64,000 bases of DNA from Halobacillus_B sp963739045 (GCA_963739045.1 CAVTYY010000001.1:992001-1056000), one strand, 5' to 3'. Counted from the first letter of the stretch, positions 16,749 through 25,144 are shown. The notes: generated from the letters alone by a model not told the origin. Numbers and translations are program-made.

Positions 16749-18092
16749 ATGGAAAGAGAAAAATGGGGGTCCAAGCTGGGTTTTATGCTTGCTGCGATGG
16801 GATCTGCAGTTGGACTTGGAAATATATGGCGCTTTTCTTTCGTCGCTGGTAATAACGGTGGAGGTGCATTTTTACTCCTTTACTTAGCTTTCGTTGTAGT
16901 GATTGGAGTTCCTCTTCTATTAACAGAAGTGAGTATAGGACGAAAGGCCGAAAGTGATGTTGTCGGTTCCTTTAAAAAGCTTGCTCCCGGAACACCGTGG
17001 TTCTTATCTGGTTTTTTCGGAGTGTTGAGTGCGTTTCTTATTTTAAGCTTTTACGCTGTCGTTGCCGGCTGGTCCATTTACTATTTCTGGGAGTACCTGA
17101 CAGGAAAATTCTTTAGTGAACCTGCAGAAGGTTATGGAGCAGCATTCGGCCAATTCACGGCTCACGCCTGGCATCCCCTGTTGTGGACGGCTTTATTTAT
17201 GATATTGACGATAGGGATTGTATTTAGTGGAGTGAAAAATGGGATTGAATTTGCGAACAAAATCTTTATGCCGCTTCTTGCTATTATCTTAATTATTCTT
17301 GCTTTCTATAGTATATCCTTAGATGGAGCAGCAGAAGGTCTGAAGTTCCTGTTCTCGCCAAATTGGGCTTCATTAAAGGACCCATCGATTTATATTGCTG
17401 CACTTGGTCAGGCATTTTTCTCCTTAAGCTTAGGGATGGGAGCCATGCTGACGTACGGAAGTTATCTTACGAAGGAAAATAAATTGCCAAGTGCTACTCT
17501 TGGCATCGGATTGATGGATACCTTTTTTGCTGTCATATCCGGCCTGGTCATTTTTCCAGCCGTATTCGCATTTGATATTGATCCGAGCTCTGGACCGCCG
17601 CTTGTGTTTATTACGCTTCCGGGCATCTTTGAACAAATGCCGGGCGGAGGCATTATCGGTCTGGTGTTCTTCTTTGCATTAATCCTGGCTGCTCTATCCT
17701 CCTCCGTATCGATTCTTGAGGTGCCGACGGCCTACTTTATGCGTGTCTGCAACTGGTCACGCCGCTTTACCAGTATTCTCATGGGTTCAATTATGTTTAT
17801 CCTCGGCATAACGGTTTCCCTTGGGTTCGGCATCTGGTCGGGTGTGACCCCAATAGGAGATAAAAATGTGCTGGATTCCATGGATTATGTTGCCTCCAAT
17901 ATCCTGCTGCCACTGGGAGGATTGGCGATGGCCTTATTTGTCGGCTGGTACTTTAAGAAGTCAGAAGCTCTTGAGGCCACTGACATGATCAACTTGCCAG
18001 TGCTTAGAACCCTATGGCACGTGGTTATAAAATTTCTAGCACCGATTTTAATTATATTAATTTTCTTAAACAAATTAGGTCTTATTTTTTAA
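16749..18092 (+). CDS. Sodium-dependent neurotransmitter-symporter (SNF) family transporter (447 aa)
   Basis: An LeuT-fold amino-acid or small-molecule symporter. The signature of helix 1, GSAVGLGNIWRFSFV (about 17-31), begins the unwound sodium and substrate site. About eleven to twelve helices follow. SSVSILEVPTAYFM near helix 8 supplies the second sodium site. Length and order match Bacillus YocR/YhdH proteins. Start ATG 16749 is preceded by GGAAGGGAGATG. It is likely an importer of an amino acid, but the specificity is not readable. Confidence 0.9.
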   Translation: MEREKWGSKLGFMLAAMGSAVGLGNIWRFSFVAGNNGGGAFLLLYLAFVVVIGVPLLLTEVSIGRKAESDVVGSFKKLAPGTPWFLSGFFGVLSAFLILSFYAVVAGWSIYYFWEYLTGKFFSEPAEGYGAAFGQFTAHAWHPLLWTALFMILTIGIVFSGVKNGIEFANKIFMPLLAIILIILAFYSISLDGAAEGLKFLFSPNWASLKDPSIYIAALGQAFFSLSLGMGAMLTYGSYLTKENKLPSATLGIGLMDTFFAVISGLVIFPAVFAFDIDPSSGPPLVFITLPGIFEQMPGGGIIGLVFFFALILAALSSSVSILEVPTAYFMRVCNWSRRFTSILMGSIMFILGITVSLGFGIWSGVTPIGDKNVLDSMDYVASNILLPLGGLAMALFVGWYFKKSEALEATDMINLPVLRTLWHVVIKFLAPILIILIFLNKLGLIF

Positions 18093-18094
18093 GG

Positions 18095-18485
18095 AAAAGA
18101 GGCAGGGCAATAAGGAAATGCCCCAGTTTAAAGATGGCACCATAAAGGGAACGCAGAGGAGACCGCTCCGGAAATACACTCCGCTTTTCGCGGGCGGCTG
18201 GTGTGCCTCCTCGTGCTTTCGCACTGCGGGGTCAAACCTATGCCTTCCTCCCGCAGAAGTCTCCGTGTATTTCCTACGCTGTAATGGTTGATATTATTCA
18301 TTCTATTCTCCTTGGTTTATCCGTGGAGCCAGAATAATCATACGTATATTTCCTGTAGAAACCGCTGAAAAGTTTGCAAATATGTAGCACTAGAAATCCG
18401 AACGATGATGGAATGTTAACGAAATTATTCCCTCATTGTCCGGGTTTCTTTATGTAGATAAGACCTTTGTCCCGGAATTTCTTTT
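18095..18485 (-). repeat. Composite palindromic element, copy 2 (reverse orientation)
   Basis: It fills most of the 604-bp gap after the symporter. Read on the minus strand it has the order of copy 1: a decayed CCGAAC hairpin (18394-18448), spacer, R1 block (18163-18280), then a tail ending in the inverted end AAAAGAGGCAGGGCA. Bases 18486-18696 hold only the upstream region of ywdI. Confidence 0.75.
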
Positions 18486-18696
18486 ATGGAGAAGAGTGTG
18501 CCTGCCATTTTTAATCATTTTGTGAATAATAACGCAATGATAAGACAATCCTTCATAGACATGTTAAACTACGACAGAGCAAGTGTTTTAAGAACGTATA
18601 AGTGATACGGAACGAACGGTTTCTCACTGCTTTTATATGTACTGAAAAGATCAGCACGACCAGCGAACAAACCTATAAGCAAAGGAGAAAGACAGA

Positions 18697-18924
18697 ATGG
18701 CTATTTCTAACCAAACCGTCCTGAAGAAAATGTCTAATGAAATCCAGGAAGCGATGCTTGCCCATGAGAATGATCAGCAGCTTCGGGAGCACATCCGCTC
18801 TGTCCGCTTACTGGCTGACCTATTATTAGATGAAAATAAAGTTGAAGCGAAGACTAGTCATCGATCCGTCCAGGAGCCGACGGCAGAAGAAGTTCGTCAA
18901 ATGATGGGGACAGACAAAGCATAG
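18697..18924 (+). CDS. ywdI: YwdI/DUF5327 family small protein (75 aa)
   Basis: A short helical protein beginning MAISNQTVLKKMSNEIQEA and ending in EEVRQMMG, matching the YwdI family of Bacillaceae, function unknown. A strong ribosome site (AAAGGAGAAAG) precedes ATG 18697. Its place directly before ywdK and the gerQ-cwlJ pair repeats the B. subtilis gene order, which supports the assignment. Confidence 0.8.
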   Translation: MAISNQTVLKKMSNEIQEAMLAHENDQQLREHIRSVRLLADLLLDENKVEAKTSHRSVQEPTAEEVRQMMGTDKA

Positions 18925-18961
18925 CTCATCCCAAACGAACAAAGAAACAACCATTGATCAT

Positions 18962-18988
18962 GAGGAAGCGAATGGTTCCTCGATTTTT
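18962..18988 (+). terminator. Weak hairpin after ywdI
   Basis: Stem GAGGAA/TTCCTC with an 8-nt loop, then GATTTTT, 37 bp after ywdI. It is short enough to be a partial terminator or attenuator in front of ywdK. Confidence 0.5.
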
Positions 18989-19012
18989 GACTTTTAAAGA
19001 GGGGGAGAAGTG

Positions 19013-19381
19013 ATGAAGTTTATACTAGTGGCAGCTGCCATTAACGGATTCCTTGCTGTGGCTTTAGGAGCATTTGGGGCACACGGACTCGAAGGGAAAA
19101 TCTCAGATAAGAACCTTGATATATGGGGGAAAGCGGTCAACTATCAGATGTTCCATACGATGGCTCTTTTCGTTACTGCATTATTAATGAGCAAAATCCA
19201 GTCAGGATTAATGACAGGAGCCGGATGGGCATTCTTCATTGGAATTATCCTTTTCTCCGGAAGCCTGTATATTTATGCTCCCACCAGCATTAAGGCGTTT
19301 GCTATGATCACACCGCTGGGAGGCGTTGCTTTCCTTGTCGGCTGGATTCTGCTCGGGTATGCTGTGATCAAACATGTCTAA
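19013..19381 (+). CDS. ywdK: DUF423 family membrane protein YwdK (122 aa)
   Basis: Four membrane helices and the DUF423 signature GAFGAHGLEGK, with NYQMFHTMALF after it. The family is widespread in bacteria and of unknown function. A GTG three bases upstream is possible, but ATG 19013 sits at the right distance from GGGGGAGAA. Its stop overlaps the stop of the convergent small membrane gene by a few bases. Confidence 0.85.
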   Translation: MKFILVAAAINGFLAVALGAFGAHGLEGKISDKNLDIWGKAVNYQMFHTMALFVTALLMSKIQSGLMTGAGWAFFIGIILFSGSLYIYAPTSIKAFAMITPLGGVAFLVGWILLGYAVIKHV

Positions 19382-19626
19382 AAATAAAGAATCGTAGTAA
19401 ACAAGAAAATAATAGACGCACGCAGCAGCTGGATGATACATAAAATCATCTGCTGCTTTTTGTATTCAATTAGAGCTTCAAATAAGAAGCTTGCCGCCAG
19501 AATATAGAACATGATTAAAAGTATCCACTGGTTGTCGAGCTGAAATAAACCGACTATCGCGAGGATGACTGCTACTAAAAGAGTACCTAATTGGGCATAG
19601 TAGTAATTCTCATAAGGATGTCGCAT
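19378..19626 (-). CDS. Small integral membrane protein (82 aa)
   Basis: Three hydrophobic helices (about 12-30, 33-52 and 60-80) with little polar sequence between. I recognise no family. Support for a real gene is the ribosome site GAAAGGAGAACC in front of ATG 19626, a frame filling the space between ywdK and the gerQ terminator, and hydrophobic composition. It converges on ywdK with stop codons overlapping. Confidence 0.65.
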   Translation of the reverse strand: MRHPYENYYYAQLGTLLVAVILAIVGLFQLDNQWILLIMFYILAASFLFEALIEYKKQQMILCIIQLLRASIIFLFTTILYF

Positions 19627-19661
19627 AGGTTCTCCTTTCTCACAAAATAGTTAAAAAGAAC

Positions 19662-19687
19662 AAAAACCCGCTGGCAGAAGCGGGTTT
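19662..19687 (-). terminator. Terminator of cwlJ-gerQ
   Basis: Stem AACCCGCT/AGCGGGTT with a 6-nt loop, with T runs on both sides, so it may work in both directions. Confidence 0.8.
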
Positions 19688-19693
19688 CTTCTT

Positions 19694-20254
19694 TTATCTG
19701 GGCGAATACTGTCCCATGTTTCCACCCGTATTGCCGCCATACGGATAATTGTAGTTAATTTCTCCGTCAAACGTAATGTAATCTAAGTAAACCATTAATA
19801 ACAGGTAGCGCCTTCCGTTTTCAGGGTCACTGAGGATGATGTGATCTCGGCCGGCGGCTTCAATTTTTCCTTTAAACACCTTATCGGTCCACTTTTCGCT
19901 GCCTTCGAAAGTCATATAAACCGTGGCCACTTTGCCTTGATTCAATCTAAGGATATTCTCAATATAAGACTGTTCAGATGGCAGCATGCCTGACGGATTT
20001 ATACCAGAATGCCCTCCTGAAGACTGGGGCATCTGCATACCTCCTTGCTGCTGAAAAGGATTTCCCGGGTTACCAGCAGGGGCGGTAGGATAATAATGTA
20101 AGTAAGGGTTGCCAGGATAGTACGGATTTGGATTTTGGCCGGACATCCCTTGTGCCGGCATGCCTTGACCTGACATCCCTTGACCAGGCATGCCTTGACC
20201 TGACATTCCTTGTGCCGGCATGCCTTGGCCAGACGGCTGTTTCTGCTGTGCCAA
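19694..20254 (-). CDS. gerQ: Spore coat/germination protein GerQ (186 aa)
   Basis: GerQ is an inner-coat protein crosslinked by transglutaminase in spores and is needed for CwlJ localisation. The conserved C-terminal domain is clear (SYIENILRLNQGKVATVYM ... RDHIILSDPENGRRYLLLM). The N-terminus is a low-complexity run of QGMP/QGMS repeats coded by near-identical DNA repeats (about 20150-20240), so its length may vary between strains. A GTG at 20263 lies inside the ribosome site AAGGAGTG. The TTG at 20254, 8 nt beyond it (product MAQQKQPSG), is the better start. Confidence 0.9.
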   Translation of the reverse strand: MAQQKQPSGQGMPAQGMSGQGMPGQGMSGQGMPAQGMSGQNPNPYYPGNPYLHYYPTAPAGNPGNPFQQQGGMQMPQSSGGHSGINPSGMLPSEQSYIENILRLNQGKVATVYMTFEGSEKWTDKVFKGKIEAAGRDHIILSDPENGRRYLLLMVYLDYITFDGEINYNYPYGGNTGGNMGQYSPR

Positions 20255-20275
20255 TTCAATCACTCCTTATTCAAA

Positions 20276-20698
20276 TTAATAAACACGCGGACATTCGGAT
20301 CTTACGGGAGCATAGAAACAATGGGATTTAAATCGTCCCGTGTTCCATTGGCCAAACCACTGTTCCCGGCAAGCGCCTTCAGGTCTGAAGAAATAGAGGG
20401 CATTCGATGCCGGATGATATTTCATCCCTTTAATCGTTTTGCGTGCAAGTCTTATTTCCTGCTTGCGGGCGCCCTGGTAAAAGTAACCCTTCTGTGTCGC
20501 TTCGAACCCGCCGGGACTCTGGTAAACCATCTGCCGTATCGTGTCGATATCCTCAAAATCAAGGCATTGACCAAGTACACGGTTCACTCCTGTATTTCCC
20601 ACCATAAGCATGCCGAGTTTCCCGTCCTCTTCAGCTTCTGCCCTCATTAAACGCGCCAGAAGTTTTACATCTGCTTCAGTGTGGGGTACAACAGCCAT
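20276..20698 (-). CDS. cwlJ: Spore cortex-lytic enzyme CwlJ (140 aa)
   Basis: A SleB/CwlJ-type hydrolase domain without signal peptide or peptidoglycan-binding repeats, the usual CwlJ layout. It begins AVVPHTEADVKLLARLMRAE, with the likely catalytic Glu in RAEAEED, and includes GVNRVLGQC, FEATQKGYFYQGA and HPASNALYFF. CwlJ sits in the coat, is activated by calcium-dipicolinate and degrades cortex during germination. It forms an operon with gerQ (21 bp apart). ATG 20698 follows CGAGGTGACAGC. Confidence 0.93.
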   Translation of the reverse strand: MAVVPHTEADVKLLARLMRAEAEEDGKLGMLMVGNTGVNRVLGQCLDFEDIDTIRQMVYQSPGGFEATQKGYFYQGARKQEIRLARKTIKGMKYHPASNALYFFRPEGACREQWFGQWNTGRFKSHCFYAPVRSECPRVY

Positions 20699-20742
20699 GC
20701 TGTCACCTCGTTTTTTTCCGACATGAAAGGTTGTTCTCTAAC

Positions 20743-20772
20743 ACTATATGTTGGTCCACCTCCTAGATATGA
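20743..20772 (-). promoter_or_regulatory. Mother-cell (sigma-E-like) promoter of cwlJ-gerQ
   Basis: On the minus strand TCATATC is followed after 15 nt by CATATAGT, close to the sigma-E pattern (ATA at -35, CATACA-T at -10). B. subtilis cwlJ is sigma-E dependent. Confidence 0.5.
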
Positions 20773-20857
20773 TTAAAAAATCACGAACCGGGGAAAAGCT
20801 GATGACTTCAATCTTCCCTTTCATGTAACATAAAGAGGTAAAAGGAGGGACGGCAAT

Positions 20858-21040
20858 ATGAAAGTTTTGTACCTTGAGGATGACCAGGAAATTGGGGAAT
20901 GGATCACGAGAAAGTTAACAGAAGCCGGTTATCATCCTCATTGGATGACGAACGGCAGGGAGCTTCCTGAAAACCTTTCTGAGTATGAAGTGGTAGTGCT
21001 GGATGTGATGCTGCCGGGGTTGGACGGTTTTTCGTTGTAG
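20858..21040 (+). pseudogene. Truncated response regulator (receiver domain start only)
   Basis: The frame opens well (AAAGGAGGG site, MKVLYLEDDQEIGEWITRKL) and reaches the phospho-acceptor strand VVVLDVMLPGLDGFS, then stops after 60 codons. A normal OmpR-type regulator has about 225 residues, so most of the receiver and the whole DNA-binding domain are missing. The sequence passes directly into the tail of an ABC permease in another frame. This looks like the left edge of a deletion. The fragment could still be translated but cannot bind DNA. Confidence 0.8.
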
Positions 21041-21408
21041 CAGCTGGATTTCTCAAAGGAACAGAAGGGGAGGTTCCGCTAGGTTTTATATTGAAAAGCT
21101 TAGCAGGGGGATGGGCCGCCTCTCTTCCGCTTGCGGCGCTAACTTTGTGGGTGGCGATTTCGTGGTCAAGCTTTGCGGCTCCTTTTGCCTTAAATGTTAT
21201 CTTAACGCTTCCTAACTTGATGGTCATAAATTCAGAAACCTTTGGCCCGTTCTATCCATGGGCTCAGCCTGCTCTAATGATGATGCAGCAGTCAGAGGAT
21301 TCTTTCGGGGTGTTTGTTTCCATGCCGTCCATGTTCTTTGCTGTTATTGCCAGTCTGGTGATCTTTAGTTTAGGTGGACTGATTACTATTCAGCGAAAAG
21401 TTGTATAA
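21031..21408 (+). pseudogene. C-terminal remnant of an ABC-2 type permease
   Basis: From the junction near 21030 a second frame reads FFVVAAGFLKGTEGEVPLG, then membrane helices ending LGGLITIQRKVV. It resembles the last third of permeases from bacitracin/lantibiotic-export ABC transporters (ETFGPFYPWAQPALMM). There is no start with a ribosome site of its own, and the N-terminal helices are gone. Together with the preceding fragment it implies loss of the kinase, the ATPase and most of the permease in one event. Confidence 0.75.
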
Positions 21409-21810
21409 AAAAGAGGCTGGCGCATAAGGAAATTCCTCCAATCTAAAGAAGAACAATTAGGGGAGGGCAGGGGTTTACTCTGAATGGCCGCTCCGGGAAT
21501 ACACTCCGCTTTTCGCGGGCGGCTGGTGTGCTTTCTCGTGCTGCGCACTCCGGGGTCAAACCTATGCCTTTCCTCCCGCAGAAGTCTCCGTGTATTTCCT
21601 GCGCTGGAATAGTTTTTATTTTTAACTTCCTTCTGCTTGTTCATCAGAGGAGCCTGATTAAGAAAAATAGGAAACGTAAAATACGTCCTGTGTACATGTG
21701 AAAAAACCCCATATCACGTTGGCAGAAAAAACCCGAACAATGAAGGAGTGTTCATCCCTTCACCGTTCGGGTTTAATAATGGCTGAAAGACTTTTTTCCC
21801 AACCTCTTTT
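21409..21810 (-). repeat. Composite palindromic element, copy 3 (reverse orientation)
   Basis: It begins right after the permease remnant with AAAAAGAGGCTGG, contains the R1 block at 21488-21605 and the CCCGAAC hairpin at 21729-21774, and ends CCCAACCTCTTTT, the inverted copy of the left end. It accounts for most of the 512-bp gap. The remaining 110 bp before the hemQ stop hold nothing I recognise. Confidence 0.8.
21729..21774 (-). terminator. Terminator hairpin serving hemQ
   Basis: Stem AAACCCGAAC/GTTCGGGTTT plus TGAAGG/CCTTCA. On the minus strand it is followed by a run of T, so it can end the hemQ transcript. Confidence 0.7.
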
Positions 21811-21920
21811 GATAGTAGGCGGAGCGGCCGGCTGTCGGGGAGTACCCGCGACTTTCGGCCGTTCGCCGCGATGATTTTAAAATGGCCGCGAAAAATGAAA
21901 ATTAGCCGCGATTCGCTTTT

Positions 21921-22658
21921 TTACACATGTAGAAATTGCTCAACAGCTTCAGGCTGTAACAGGTTGCCTACGTAGAAGGAGCCGAAGTCCCCGTAACGAG
22001 AGGTTACTTCGTCAAACCGCATTTCATAGACAAGCTTTTTAAACTGAAGAACGTCATGAGCAAATAAGGTTACGCCCCATTCCCAGTCATCAAGGCCGAT
22101 GGAACCTGTAATGATCTGACGGATCTTCCCAGCATACTGACGGCCGGTCATTCCGTGGGCATACATTAACTTCGCACGATCTTCTTTCTCAAGAACGTAC
22201 CAGTTGTCATTGCCCTCGCGTCTTTTATCCATAGGATAGAAACAAATGTGGTTCCATTTAGGCAGGATCGGTTTCAGACGGGCTTGAATTTCCGGATCCT
22301 CCTCATTGGTATTGCCCATGTAATTGGACAGTTCTACAACGGAGACATAAGAATAGGCTGGCGTTGTGAATTCGGCCAGCTTCGTCTTATTAAAAGCTGT
22401 TTCAATTTCATTGAGTTCTTCCATCGTCGGACGAACCAGCATCATCATGAAGTCGGCTTTTTGTCCTACAATGGTATATAAGGCATGACTGCCAAGTTTA
22501 GATTGTTCGGTATCTTCCCATTTTCCGATGAGCTGCTGGAATTCGTAAATTGCCTGTTCGCGTTCTTCGCTGCTTGCATATTTCCAAGAGGTCCAGTCGA
22601 TGGAACGGAAATCGTGCAGACAATACCAACCATCCATCGTAATTACTGCTTCTGGCAT
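21921..22658 (-). CDS. hemQ: Coproheme decarboxylase HemQ/ChdC (245 aa)
   Basis: The last enzyme of the coproporphyrin-dependent heme route in Firmicutes, converting iron-coproporphyrin III to heme b with peroxide. Visible are the catalytic tyrosine motif YPMDKR near 143 and the heme-pocket block GRQYAGKIRQIITGSIGLDD with the adjacent DWEWGVTLFAHD. An open frame extends to 22766, but ATG 22658 (MPEAVITMDG) follows AAAAGGAGCGATC and matches the family start. It is divergent from pta, as B. subtilis ywfI is. Confidence 0.93.
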   Translation of the reverse strand: MPEAVITMDGWYCLHDFRSIDWTSWKYASSEEREQAIYEFQQLIGKWEDTEQSKLGSHALYTIVGQKADFMMMLVRPTMEELNEIETAFNKTKLAEFTTPAYSYVSVVELSNYMGNTNEEDPEIQARLKPILPKWNHICFYPMDKRREGNDNWYVLEKEDRAKLMYAHGMTGRQYAGKIRQIITGSIGLDDWEWGVTLFAHDVLQFKKLVYEMRFDEVTSRYGDFGSFYVGNLLQPEAVEQFLHV

Positions 22659-22787
22659 GGCTTGATCGCTCCTTTTATATGAATGATGTATAGCATCTTT
22701 TCCTTCCCCAATATAACACAGTTCCCGGAAATCATCATTTAAGCCAATTGAAAGTATTGTGAACAAACTTTTAGGGTAAAGTGTACA

Positions 22788-22801
22788 TGTAATCGCTTAA
22801 C
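22788..22801 (+). promoter_or_regulatory. Possible CcpA site upstream of pta
   Basis: TGTAATCGCTTAAC matches 12 of 14 positions of the cre pattern TGWAANCGNTNWCA and lies some 60 bp upstream of the presumed pta transcription start, the position from which CcpA activates pta in B. subtilis. The two mismatches lower confidence. Confidence 0.35.
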
Positions 22802-22885
22802 TAAAAAAGTTTAAATGGAATGACTTTCATTTGAACACAAAAGGACTTATTATATAGTACAGAATGAAATTATGGAGGGATAAAC

Positions 22886-23860
22886 ATGAGCAGTTTATTT
22901 GATACCCTTACGTCAAAAATAGCTGGAAAAGGCAAGAAAATCGTATTCCCTGAAGGTTTAGATGAGCGGATTCTTACAGCGGTCAGTCAGCTGGGCCAAG
23001 AAGGATTAATCACTCCTGTACTAATTGGAAATGCTGAAAAAGTGAAACAGAAAGCAGCTGAAGCTGGAGTGGATATTTCAGCGGCAGAAATTCTAAATCC
23101 GGAAGATTATCCGAAAGCCGATGACATGACGGCAGGTTTTGTGGAACGCCGTAAAGGTAAAGCTACGGAAGAACAGGCACGGGACATCCTGAAGGACGAG
23201 AATTACTTTGGCACCATGCTCGTTTATATGGGCGAGGCGGATGGTCTTGTCAGCGGTGCGGCTCACTCAACAGCTGACACAGTACGCCCGGCTCTGCAAA
23301 TTATTAAAACAAAGCCAGGCATTAAAAAAACATCAGGCGTATTTGTGATGGTACGGGGTGAAGAGAAGTACGTGTTCGCTGACTGTGCGATCAATATTTC
23401 TCCTGACAGCCAGGATCTTGCAGAAATTGCGCTTGCGAGTGCGGATACGGCAAAGTTGTTTGACATTGACCCTAAAGTCGCTATGCTGAGCTTTTCTACA
23501 AAAGGTTCTGCGAAATCACCAGAAACCGAGAAAGTATCAGAAGCATTAGCTATCGCCAAAGAACAGAACCCGAATCTAGTCATTGATGGTGAATTCCAGT
23601 TTGACGCCGCGTTTGTTCCGTCAGTTGCCGAGAAAAAAGCGCCCGATTCTCCGCTGAAAGGGGCAGCTAACACGTTTATTTTTCCAAGTCTTGAAGCCGG
23701 AAATATTGGCTACAAAATCGCTCAGCGCATGGGGAACTTTGATGCAGTCGGCCCCGTTCTACAAGGACTGAATCAGCCGGTGAACGACCTATCGCGCGGT
23801 TGTAATGCAGATGACGTGTACAAGCTTGCTATTATTACCGCAGCTCAGTCGGTTTCTTAA
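22886..23860 (+). CDS. pta: Phosphate acetyltransferase (324 aa)
   Basis: It converts acetyl-CoA and phosphate to acetyl phosphate in overflow metabolism. This is the short Firmicute form, a single PTA_PTB domain of 324 residues with no N-terminal regulatory domain. Typical blocks are KIVFPEGLDERIL near 19, GEADGLVSGAAHSTADTVRP near 113, and the C-terminal NDLSRGCNADDVYKL. ATG 22886 follows ATGGAGGGATAAAC. Confidence 0.95.
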   Translation: MSSLFDTLTSKIAGKGKKIVFPEGLDERILTAVSQLGQEGLITPVLIGNAEKVKQKAAEAGVDISAAEILNPEDYPKADDMTAGFVERRKGKATEEQARDILKDENYFGTMLVYMGEADGLVSGAAHSTADTVRPALQIIKTKPGIKKTSGVFVMVRGEEKYVFADCAINISPDSQDLAEIALASADTAKLFDIDPKVAMLSFSTKGSAKSPETEKVSEALAIAKEQNPNLVIDGEFQFDAAFVPSVAEKKAPDSPLKGAANTFIFPSLEAGNIGYKIAQRMGNFDAVGPVLQGLNQPVNDLSRGCNADDVYKLAIITAAQSVS

Positions 23861-23866
23861 AAAGTT

Positions 23867-24240
23867 AAAAGAGACTGGGACAATGATTATTAAATCCGAA
23901 CGATGTGAAATGTTAACGACATTATTTCATCATCGTTCGGATTTTTTTTGTACGCAATCAAAGATTTCTAGACATTCCTACAGGATGAATACCCTCTAAC
24001 TCCATTCATGAACAAAGGAGAATGGAATGAAAAAAATATAAACTATTCCAGCGTAGGAAATACACGGAGACTTCTGCGGGAGGAAGGCATAGGTGTGAAC
24101 CCGGAGTGCTTGCACGAGGAGGCACACCAGCCGCCCGCGAAAAGCGGAGTGGATTTCCGGAGCGGCCATTCAGGGTAATTTCTACTCTTTTTTTAATTGT
24201 TCATTTTTAGATTGGGGGCCCTCCTTATTGGCAACTGTGA
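23867..24240 (+). repeat. Composite palindromic element, copy 4
   Basis: Left end AAAAGAGACTGGGACA, terminator hairpin at 23892-23950, R1 block at 24051-24165 and a TCCTTATTGG tail: the same order and spacing as copy 1. It fills the 441-bp gap between pta and lipL. Confidence 0.78.
23892..23950 (+). terminator. Terminator of pta
   Basis: A perfect 13-bp stem AATCCGAACGATG/CATCGTTCGGATT extended by TGAAAT/ATTTCA, then a run of eight T. It is the hairpin part of composite element copy 4. Confidence 0.88.
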
Positions 24241-24284
24241 ATCGGTCTCCCAAAATCGACCCACTTTACTCACGAGCTCTATAC

Positions 24285-24322
24285 AAAAAAGCACGGGAGC
24301 CTTAATTCAGGTTCTCCCGTGC
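24285..24322 (-). terminator. Terminator overlapping the end of lipL
   Basis: On the minus strand GCACGGGAG/CTCCCGTGC is followed by six T. The upstream arm is made by the last codons of lipL and the stop codon lies in the loop. Confidence 0.88.
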
Positions 24323-25144
24323 CTTTTCATTGCGCACAATCATTTGATCCAATCGCTTATTAAACCAGTCAATTTCTTCTCCTTCAAGCGGATGAGTTAC
24401 CACAGCTTCAGAGAATTCGCTCAACTGTTTAAGAATGCGGTCTCTGACCTCTGCAACTGTTAAGGAAGTTCCTAATAGTTCATTCAGCGACGCCATGACA
24501 CTCGGATCAATCGTCGGGTATTCGAACCGGGTTTCCTCACCTAGCTTGCTGATTTCGTAAAAATGTTTCAGCAGGGCGGCGCGTTCATAACCGCTGCCGG
24601 TTACATCTAAATAAATTTGCACGGCCGATCCCTGTTTCACTCGTCGCTGGGAAATGCCGGCGAATTTTTTTCCGCCAATACTTAAGTCATATTTGCCGGG
24701 ACAGTAGGACTGAGTAATTTCATAGGCTTCAATCTCGTCAGTTAAGTCAGCGAATAAGAAGCGGACAAATTCGACCATCGCATCGTAACCTTCATGAATG
24801 TTTAAATCCTTAGAGTTTGGGAAAATCAGCGACAGGTTCATTACGCCTTCATCAAGCACGACGGCGAGTCCGCCTGAATTGCGGATGATGACCTCGTAAC
24901 CGGCTTCGTGCAAATACTCCATGCCTTTGTCAATGTAAGGCAGCCGTGCATCTGGAATGCCAAGCACGATGGTGTTGTGATGGACCCACAAGCGCGCGGC
25001 GGTCGGGCTGATGTGTTCGCCGACTGATATGGATAACGCATCATCCATGGCAAAGGACTGCAGCGCTGAAAAGCCGGGTCCCAGGGTGCTCTGATCTATA
25101 AATCGATATTTCTTTGGCTGTAATAACGGATGAATCTCTTTCAT
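24302..25144 (-). CDS. lipL: Octanoyl-[GcvH]:protein N-octanoyltransferase LipL (280 aa)
   Basis: It transfers octanoate from GcvH to the E2 subunits of 2-oxoacid dehydrogenases in the Bacillus lipoate relay. It has a biotin/lipoyl-transferase fold with RNSGGLAVVLDEGVMNLSL and the catalytic cysteine in SYCPGKYDLSIGGKK near residue 148. Length equals B. subtilis LipL (YwfL). An ATG seven codons upstream would contain the ribosome site, so ATG 25144 (MKEIHPLL) behind AAAAGGAG is chosen. Confidence 0.92.
   Translation of the reverse strand: MKEIHPLLQPKKYRFIDQSTLGPGFSALQSFAMDDALSISVGEHISPTAARLWVHHNTIVLGIPDARLPYIDKGMEYLHEAGYEVIIRNSGGLAVVLDEGVMNLSLIFPNSKDLNIHEGYDAMVEFVRFLFADLTDEIEAYEITQSYCPGKYDLSIGGKKFAGISQRRVKQGSAVQIYLDVTGSGYERAALLKHFYEISKLGEETRFEYPTIDPSVMASLNELLGTSLTVAEVRDRILKQLSEFSEAVVTHPLEGEEIDWFNKRLDQMIVRNEKARENLN

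Noticed and set aside
20210..20650. Plus-strand frame opposite cwlJ
   Set aside because: It is antisense to the well-supported cwlJ and has no domain or ribosome site.
22886..23860. Minus-strand frame opposite pta
   Set aside because: It is a serine/alanine-rich shadow typical of GC-biased coding strands.
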